Of a stretch of 33,327 nt of DNA, positions 16,301-21,430 are shown one piece after another; positions within the stretch are counted from its first letter, which is position 1; every line of letters begins with the position of its first letter. This stretch comes from an uncultured Christensenella sp. (lineage in GTDB: Bacteria > Bacillota > Clostridia > Christensenellales > Borkfalkiaceae). The DNA is taken from contig CAJTVA010000014.1 in assembly GCA_910579585.1 (NCBI GenBank), positions 1-33,327 on the forward strand, read 5' to 3'. The position numbers and the translations under genes are program-made. The notes under the pieces were generated by a model. That model searched no databases. It saw nothing but the letters and a program-made list of their open reading frames with translations, and had not been told where the DNA came from.

Positions 16301-17271
16301 GCGAGCTTATCTACGCTTTCGGCGAAATTTCAAGGCTCGGGCTTACAAACGGCGGTGAAGAGAGCTTCTCGTCCATACTCGTAAAAATCGCAAAAAACAA
16401 GTCTGTATTATCGGGCAGTAAGATAATAGCCGCTTCGGTGGCGGCGACCGTAGTCGAAAACGACGACGGCTCGCTCGGAATCCCCGAAGAACTTATAGTT
16501 AAGGGCAGCACGGCGGAGCTGACGTATTTCGACTCTACCAATCCTTGGTCAACCGAGATTGTAAGCCTTATTAACGCGCTTGACGAAATTTTCGCTCTGC
16601 AAGAACAGGGCGATGGCTTCGACATTTCCGACGAAATGGACGAAAGAATTTCCTCGCTTATTCCCACGCTCAACGATAAGGTCGGTCAAAAGACGCGTCT
16701 TGAAATTTTGTACGATTCGTTGATTGTCCGCAACAAAATTACACTGGAACTCGACTCGGTATTCACTGAAGAGCTGGTAGACGGGCAGATAGTAAACTTC
16801 GTCAAAATCGGCGGTTACTATACTTACGACGAATTAAAAGCCCTTTCGGACGCGGCTAACGCGCTCGGCATAACCGCGACGGACGGTTTCAATAAAGACG
16901 AGTTCGACTCTATCGGTCGCTTCAAAGACACGGTTGCGGGCACCGACGAAACGGTGTTACAGGTTATTTACCGCTCTGATATAGTCGCCGGTATAATTAC
17001 TAAGAACGTCGCGGAAATTATCGAAAGCAACGTCGAACTTTGCGACCACCCGTACGCTTTCAGAACCGATATAAAAGTTTACAGAGAGAGCGAGATAGAA
17101 ACGCTTGCAAACCTCTATGAAAATCTCGACAGTATCGAAAAGCTCGATTTCAAAAACCTCGCCGACTATATTTACGACGACGGTGAAACCAAGTCTTATA
17201 TCCTTGTCGGCTCGGTTTCCGAACAGCTTTTCACAAGTAAAGCGCTTATAGTGCCGCATACAGTCGTCTAG
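13381..17271 (+). CDS. Large CvpA-like membrane protein with repetitive ectodomain (1296 aa to an in-frame TAG)
   Basis: About six hydrophobic segments occupy the first 300 residues. Two stretches (FGIWRGLRKSLIL and FGGGVVGLVRGVTVGLLSL) resemble the glycine/arginine-containing helices of CvpA-family proteins. The remaining roughly 1000 residues look soluble, acidic and mainly helical, in loose repeats of 110-130 residues: a conserved SxI(L/I)RxxVS-like helix, a yVP or IVP strand (YVPKAARE, VIVPQSARI), then a helix with a LxxLxxAL pattern. The frame ends at TAG (17269-17271), but translation beyond it stays open to 17889 with the same repeat style, so this is probably the front part of a gene of about 1500 codons. 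It is the last gene of the surface operon. CvpA likeness is by eye and moderate; the ectodomain family is unknown. Confidence 0.75.
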   Translation: MNTLYTALCGSVNLLPLWIMLAVFGAIVLLMIINAIKHGIRYALFKYLLIALAIGVVIGCGVYLFIEFSKWETLDLITFAIRWLPTALFVLTVLIATLFGIWRGLRKSLILALHATLAGALCVAVFFILVNVKEVDSGMLSLINFFMGGDGALQRAIGVPESCSTLKEVLANAVPLIVGEESDIALILKDNAAYVYTLVDMAFRIIIAVLSYIVYFGLVFILYIVYHFCYSQRKYKKNRVLEFKNGKTDKNYRAHRFGGGVVGLVRGVTVGLLSLSFLGSAFFVVAGGKGDGKLGEHDFGNDDANFIYEIYRSIDGYGAQGIFSILNAMTDASDTPFYLFAADLIFSGELNDEEAGVSDNVKFREEFAAYTGFARDTFDLLLKYGADELDGIICGEVSDDAFNTVIGVMSKPEFRNEFNSLIDAFDAKNYIINLSMSLVNSIVSNIDEISFADVGDGEKELLKVIFKKGYLSEQIPDERALIESTGSNVATGKDVRPYLTVNHLITKTDVKTALNVALSIISGDTSGDTMEIVKSIIPEIGKLSILQSERKEEFNPVLGRMYCLFENEYLVAEGETGATYNEIAADGIDWIGEINTLLDISSDSMTLYSNLYEEGIEALDILKSLFDENDANYAENIRIYDRITLSLSDSRVLGRALSTSWFYLTILEGLSDAFENVYLPREIVYNNVYNDSGELVSYGELFKMTSGLKIICSDWSVFDSLSEANEENIEEVLKTLSGVLEKTDGKNPLSYYIVESSILRSVVSVALIESGGNTFYVPKAAREKVGGTEVNLIIKSVFAGLLDNMTDLVDFVMPFVGDGEEWKDDVDNLLDGIYNLVKQNIIFEGTVAQIVNLKLGGGVLTVPQALTGDIELWLSDGSKSGELIALLDSLDVAEFDFRGVLSDGGVTGDDFLDSLLNMEDDALEKFFSSSIIQYTVSKYLIEDGQTIDGFKVIVPQSARIALSDDVLESIVRKSELIYAFGEISRLGLTNGGEESFSSILVKIAKNKSVLSGSKIIAASVAATVVENDDGSLGIPEELIVKGSTAELTYFDSTNPWSTEIVSLINALDEIFALQEQGDGFDISDEMDERISSLIPTLNDKVGQKTRLEILYDSLIVRNKITLELDSVFTEELVDGQIVNFVKIGGYYTYDELKALSDAANALGITATDGFNKDEFDSIGRFKDTVAGTDETVLQVIYRSDIVAGIITKNVAEIIESNVELCDHPYAFRTDIKVYRESEIETLANLYENLDSIEKLDFKNLADYIYDDGETKSYILVGSVSEQLFTSKALIVPHTVV

Positions 17272-17889
17272 GTCGTCGGCGGCAAGAAGTACGTCACCCC
17301 GCTCGAAACTATGCGCTTTGTAGACGCGTTCAACGCGCTTTTGGATACGGGCAGTTACGACTTCGATAACATAGGCGGCTTCAATGAGGACACCGTCCTC
17401 GAAATTCCCGAGCAGAGCGTCAGAGCAAGACTGTTCGACAGCGAAATCATTCGCGCAAGAATCGTATGGCAGCTCAGGAAGATGAACGACGGCGGCGTGC
17501 TTGCCGTCGGAAGCACTAACGGCTCGGTCGTCGTCGATCAGCGCACGGCGGAGTACAGCGGTGTCGGCAGAACTGCAACCGTCAGCGCCGAACAGCTCGA
17601 ATACCTTGCCGCCGCGCTTGAAGTAATAAAGGGCAACGGCGCCGCGTTCGAGATGCCCGACATAGATATTATGGAGCTTACGAGAAAGGACGTTAACGAT
17701 GTCGAAACGGTTTTAAGGTCCGACCTTATAAGATACCGCGTGGTGGAAGCTCTTAAAGACGGCGGCTACCCCGTCGCAAACTCCGTAGAGGAAGTCTTGC
17801 GCATCGACTCGGTTGAAACCGCAACCTTGGAAACGGCTACGGCGGAAGATATTAAAGAAGCGCTCGACAATATCCGCGCATATTCCTGA
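17272..17889 (+). pseudogene. Detached C-terminal part of the CvpA-like protein, downstream of TAG
   Basis: This is the same reading frame as the preceding gene and stays open for 205 codons after the TAG, ending at TGA (17887-17889). It begins VVGGKKYVTPLETM and contains two more ectodomain-type repeats (DSEIIRARIVWQLRK and RSDLIRYRVVEAL). The first ATG is at 17311 and has no ribosome binding site, so independent translation is unlikely. The simplest reading is one substitution making a stop, for example GAG or CAG to TAG, or a sequence error. A conserved downstream frame argues that the change is recent. Readthrough cannot be excluded, but TAG is an ordinary stop elsewhere in this window. 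Confidence 0.7.
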
Positions 17890-17899
17890 TAAAACAAAA

Positions 17900-17938
17900 A
17901 AGCCCCCTCCGCTTACGGTAAGCGGAGGGGCTTAACTT
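17900..17938. terminator. Bidirectional terminator between the surface operon and degV
   Basis: AAGCCCC and TCCGCTTA pair with TAAGCGGA and GGGGCTT around a CGG loop, with one bulged C. On the - strand the stem is followed by TTTTTTGTTTTA, a strong tail. On the + strand the tail CTTAACTTTATATT is weaker. It lies between two convergent genes and probably serves both. Confidence 0.85.
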
Positions 17939-17947
17939 TATATTAAT

Positions 17948-18895
17948 TTAATTTGCGCTTTCCGCCTTACGGCTTTTGAAAAGTACTTTCTTTTGCGCTT
18001 CTTCAACCTTCGCGCGCCTGTCTTTTCCGAAGAAGAAGAGAGCAAGCGTATCGGGCCCCGCGTGCGCGCCCGTGCACAGGTCGTAATAGTCGATAATAAT
18101 ATCCTTTACCCCGCGGGCTTTCAACGCTTCCGCAAGCTCGTTCGCGTCGTTCAGGCAATCTGCGTGCGCAATCGCCACGGTCTGGTCCGCAAGGTTTTCC
18201 ACCTTGTCGTCGAAAGCTTTCAAAATCGTCGCAAGGGCTTTCTTTCTGCCGCGCTCCTTGGTGAATACCGCAAGCTTTGCGGGCGCCGTGTCGTTTGCCC
18301 AAAGCACGGGCTTGATGTTCAGAAGCGTGCCCGCAATCGCCGCCACGGCGGAAACTCTGCCGCCCTTTCTCAAAAACTTCAAATCGTCCACTACAACGTA
18401 GCTGTTAAGCTTATACGCGTTGTTTTTCGCCCACTCGGCGCACTCTCCGGCGCTAAGCCCCATATCCCTTAGGTCAGCGACTTTCGTCACTATAAGGCAA
18501 GAACCCATTGAAGCGTTCGCCGTATCGATAACGTAAACCTTGTTTTTGGGGAACTTCTTTTCCAGCTCCTCTTTTGCGGCAACCGCCTGCGCGTGCGTGC
18601 CGCTTATGCCCGAAGAAATAGTGAATAAAAGTACGTCCTTACCCGCCTGTAAAGAGGGGGTAACTGCTTCCTCGAACCGCGCTTCGCCTATAAGCGAGGT
18701 CTTAACTTCGGCGCCCGCCCGCAAATCCGCGTAGAAAGCTTTTGCAAGCTCGTCGAAAGGAATATCGTTTTCGTAACAAAGTTTATCGACTCCGTTCACC
18801 GTGATAAGATATGGAACTACGCTAATCCCGTGTTTTTTTACAAGCGCGTCGGGAATATTGCAACCCGAATCGGCGAAAATATCGAAAGTATTCAT
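17948..18895 (-). CDS. DegV family fatty-acid-binding protein
   Basis: This is a full-length DegV-family protein of 315 residues. It has the N-terminal DIFADSGCNIP, the SSGISGTH motif, DTANASMG, DDLKFLRKGGRVS and a C-terminal AHAGPDTLALFF. DegV/FakB proteins bind a fatty acid, and in Gram-positive bacteria present it to the FakA kinase; no fakA is visible here. Start choice: the ATG at 18895 is preceded by GGAG 6 bases upstream, in TTGGAGCAATTT. The frame can be extended to a TTG at 18907, but that TTG is part of the ribosome binding site region and is rejected. It is divergent from the XRE regulator gene. Confidence 0.92.
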   Translation of the reverse strand: MNTFDIFADSGCNIPDALVKKHGISVVPYLITVNGVDKLCYENDIPFDELAKAFYADLRAGAEVKTSLIGEARFEEAVTPSLQAGKDVLLFTISSGISGTHAQAVAAKEELEKKFPKNKVYVIDTANASMGSCLIVTKVADLRDMGLSAGECAEWAKNNAYKLNSYVVVDDLKFLRKGGRVSAVAAIAGTLLNIKPVLWANDTAPAKLAVFTKERGRKKALATILKAFDDKVENLADQTVAIAHADCLNDANELAEALKARGVKDIIIDYYDLCTGAHAGPDTLALFFFGKDRRAKVEEAQKKVLFKSRKAESAN

Positions 18896-19051
18896 AAATT
18901 GCTCCAAATGCGTATTCTAAGCCCTTTTAAGACTATATTAACATTATTACACTTTTGCCGAAAAATACAACCTTTTCCGCGTCGGATTTTCTCCACGGTT
19001 TATTTTTTTGTCTATACCGACAAAATTTTTAATTCTACCGCTTAAATTTCA

Positions 19052-19072
19052 CACTCTACTCACAGTAGAGTG
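19052..19072. promoter_or_regulatory. Perfect 9-bp palindrome, candidate operator
   Basis: CACTCTACT (19052-19060) and AGTAGAGTG (19064-19072) form a perfect inverted repeat with a CAC centre. It lies 10 bases upstream of the -35 element of the XRE regulator gene and within the degV/XRE intergenic region. No T tract follows on either strand, so it is not a terminator. Binding by the XRE protein is inference from position and symmetry. Confidence 0.55.
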
Positions 19073-19082
19073 CCATAATTTG

Positions 19083-19111
19083 TTGTGTTTTCAGCTGAAA
19101 TATGTTAAAAT
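19083..19111 (+). promoter_or_regulatory. Promoter of the XRE regulator, predicted leaderless transcript
   Basis: TTGTGT (19083-19088), a 17-base spacer and TAAAAT (19106-19111), with TG at 19103-19104 forming an extended -10. The -10 ends six bases before the ATG at 19118, so transcription should start at or next to the start codon. No Shine-Dalgarno sequence is present. Confidence 0.65.
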
Positions 19112-19117
19112 GCGGCT

Positions 19118-19762
19118 ATGGAAGATTTGAAAGATGTAATCGCAAAGAACCTGACGGAGCTACGCACTTCGGCTAAGCTCACCCAGCTTCAACTCGCGGA
19201 AATGCTCAATTACTCCGATAAAGCCGTTTCCAAATGGGAGCGGGGGGAGGCCATACCGGATATAAGGGTGCTTTGCAAAATAGCGGAAATCTTCGGCGTT
19301 ACTCTGGACGATTTGGTGAAAGAAGAACCCTCCCCGCCCGTTCAGCCCAAAAGAAAGCTAAAAGGCAAACACATCTTCATAACCGCGCTTGCGGCGATTC
19401 TGGTGTGGTTTATCGCAACGGGCGTATTTATGATATTCTATTTTATCGACCCGACCGAAAAATATTCCTACCTCGTATTCGTCGTCGCGCCGCTTCCTAC
19501 TTCGATTGTACTTTTGGTTTTTTCGATAATCTGGGGCAACAGACTCACGAACGCAATTGCAAGCTCGCTAGTCGATTGGTCGTGCGCGGTTATATTCCAT
19601 ATCTTCGTCACGGCGTTCGCGCCCGACTTCATCAAAATTTACTTTATTTACATCGTTGCCGCCGTATTAGAGCTTTTGATAATTCTTTGGTTCGTATACC
19701 GCTGGTACGTTTCTAAACACGGCAAACTTTTAATAAATATCCGCCGTAAGAAAGGAGAGTAA
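19118..19762 (+). CDS. XRE-family regulator with C-terminal membrane domain (214 aa)
   Basis: Residues 5-62 are a helix-turn-helix of the Cro/CI type (LRTSAKLTQLQLAEMLNYSD, then KAVSKWERGEAIPDI and a LxxLAEIFGVTLDDLV-like end). After a short basic linker come four hydrophobic segments (about 84-108, 115-138, 146-165 and 172-194), so the DNA-binding domain is tethered to the membrane. Such proteins often sense the envelope and control neighbouring transporters. The ATG has no ribosome binding site and sits where transcription should begin. The stop codon is 2 bases from gltX, whose ribosome binding site lies in this gene's 3' end. The likely targets are its own promoter and perhaps the downstream ABC transporter; that is inference. 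Confidence 0.88.
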   Translation: MEDLKDVIAKNLTELRTSAKLTQLQLAEMLNYSDKAVSKWERGEAIPDIRVLCKIAEIFGVTLDDLVKEEPSPPVQPKRKLKGKHIFITALAAILVWFIATGVFMIFYFIDPTEKYSYLVFVVAPLPTSIVLLVFSIIWGNRLTNAIASSLVDWSCAVIFHIFVTAFAPDFIKIYFIYIVAAVLELLIILWFVYRWYVSKHGKLLINIRRKKGE

Positions 19763-19764
19763 TT

Positions 19765-21408
19765 ATGGATTTAAAGAAATTGGCAGCCGCGCTTATCCCC
19801 GACAAGGGCTTGCTTCCGCCCGAAAAGTATGAAGAAATTTTCCCGCCCCGCGAAGTTTCTAAGGGCGCGGAAGTCACCCGCCTTGCGCCCTCGCCGACGG
19901 GCTTTATCCACCTCGGCAACCTTTATTCCGCACTTGCGGACGAACGTGCCGCGCATACCACGGGCGGTATATTTTATTTGAGAATAGAGGACACCGACGA
20001 AAAGCGCAAGGTCGACGGCGCAGTCGAAAGCGTTATCCGCTCGTTAAAATACTTCGGTATCAAGTTCGACGAAGGCGCCGAAATCGACAGCCCCCTGAAT
20101 AATTACGGCCCTTACTACCAGCGCCGCCGCGCGGAAATTTACAGAAGTTTCGCAAAAAAACTCATAGAAGAGGGGCTTGCGTACCCCTGTTTTTGCACCG
20201 CGGAAGAGCTTGACGAAGTCAGAAAAACGCAGACCGAGGGCAAGGAAACTACGGGCTATTACGGCAAATACGCAAAGTGCCGCAACCTATCCGAGGACGA
20301 AATTTATAAAAACTTAAAGTCGGGCAAACCTTTTGTTATCCGCCTTAAATCACAGGGCAGTATAGAGAATAAAACGACTTTCCGCGACGCGATAAAGGGC
20401 GACATCACCGTCACCGAAAACGACCAGGACGTCGTAATTTTAAAGTCGGACGGAATACCGACCTACCACTTCGCGCACGCTATAGACGACCATTTTATGC
20501 GCACTACGCTCGTTATCCGCGGCGAGGAATGGCTTTCGAGCCTGCCCGTGCATTTAGAGCTTCACAAGGTCTTGGGCTTCAAGCCGCCCCGCTATGCGCA
20601 CACCTCGTCGCTGATGAAAATGGACGGCGAAACCAAGCGCAAACTCTCTAAAAGAAAGGACCCCGAACTCTCGCTCGACTATTATAGAAAGGCTGGTTAC
20701 TACCCGCTTGCCGTCGTCAAGTATCTTATGACGGTTTTAAACTCAAACTTCGAGGAATGGTCGCTCAAAAACCCCGACGGCGATTACAGAGATTTCAAGT
20801 TCAAAATAGACAAAATGGGCAAAAGCGGCGCGCTGTTCGATTTGGAAAAATTAAGCGACGTTTCCAGAACGGAAATTTCCAAGCTTTCCGCGGAAGAGTG
20901 CTTCGATTTCCTCAACGAATGGGTAGCCGAGTTCGGCGCCGAAGCCGACGTGAAGCACTTTGAAAACAAAGACTATATCGTTAAAATTTTAAACCTTATA
21001 ATGGGCACGGGCGGCAAGAAGAGAAGAAAGGACATCGAGCGCGCCGAACAGGGCGTCCGCCTTATGGACTATTTCTTCGACGACACGTTCAAACCCGAGT
21101 ATTCGTACAGGTTCGATAAGGAAACGGTCAATACCGTCCTTAACGAATTCGCGGCGATATACGACCCCGCCGACGATAACTCGGCTTGGTTTGCAAAGGT
21201 CAAGGCTATCGCCCCGAAAGTGGGCTTCGCCGCAGAGATGAGCGAATACAAACAGCACCCCGAAAACTTCAAAGGCAGCGTTTCGGACGCGGCAGAAATA
21301 CTCCGTATCGCAGTCACGGGCAGCCCCAACTCGCCCGATTTATGCACTATAATGTCTATTCTCGGAAAGGAGCGCACGGCGTCAAGATTGACCTCCGCGA
21401 AAATATAA
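19765..21408 (+). CDS. gltX: Glutamate--tRNA ligase
   Basis: This is a class I aminoacyl-tRNA synthetase that charges tRNA-Glu. The ATP-binding HIGH motif is HLGN (residues 49-52) within RLAPSPTGFIHLGN, the YLRIEDTD motif follows, and the KMSKS motif is KRKLSKRKD (about 291-299). Ahead of the usual RLAPSPTG start lies a 38-residue extension (MDLKKLAAALIPD...). That extension and the 547-residue length match a GluRS form I know from Lachnospiraceae-like Clostridia. An AGGAG site 7 bases before the ATG supports the start. The gene starts 2 bases after the XRE regulator and ends 22 bases before the ABC transporter's ATG, so a three-gene transcript is plausible. Confidence 0.95.
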   Translation: MDLKKLAAALIPDKGLLPPEKYEEIFPPREVSKGAEVTRLAPSPTGFIHLGNLYSALADERAAHTTGGIFYLRIEDTDEKRKVDGAVESVIRSLKYFGIKFDEGAEIDSPLNNYGPYYQRRRAEIYRSFAKKLIEEGLAYPCFCTAEELDEVRKTQTEGKETTGYYGKYAKCRNLSEDEIYKNLKSGKPFVIRLKSQGSIENKTTFRDAIKGDITVTENDQDVVILKSDGIPTYHFAHAIDDHFMRTTLVIRGEEWLSSLPVHLELHKVLGFKPPRYAHTSSLMKMDGETKRKLSKRKDPELSLDYYRKAGYYPLAVVKYLMTVLNSNFEEWSLKNPDGDYRDFKFKIDKMGKSGALFDLEKLSDVSRTEISKLSAEECFDFLNEWVAEFGAEADVKHFENKDYIVKILNLIMGTGGKKRRKDIERAEQGVRLMDYFFDDTFKPEYSYRFDKETVNTVLNEFAAIYDPADDNSAWFAKVKAIAPKVGFAAEMSEYKQHPENFKGSVSDAAEILRIAVTGSPNSPDLCTIMSILGKERTASRLTSAKI

Positions 21409-21430
21409 TAATAAAGTGTTGAACAACAGT

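Noticed and set aside
17269..17271. TAG as recoded sense codon (pyrrolysine or altered code)
   Set aside because: TAG ends the partial left gene and the Gx gene normally, and no recoding genes or structure were seen.
17311..17889. The 192-codon frame after the TAG as an independent gene
   Set aside because: No ribosome binding site precedes the ATG, coding runs in frame from before it, and the repeats match the upstream protein. It is better read as a detached C terminus.
18896..18907. Upstream TTG start for degV
   Set aside because: TTGGAG there is the ribosome binding site of the ATG at 18895, which also fits the family N terminus.
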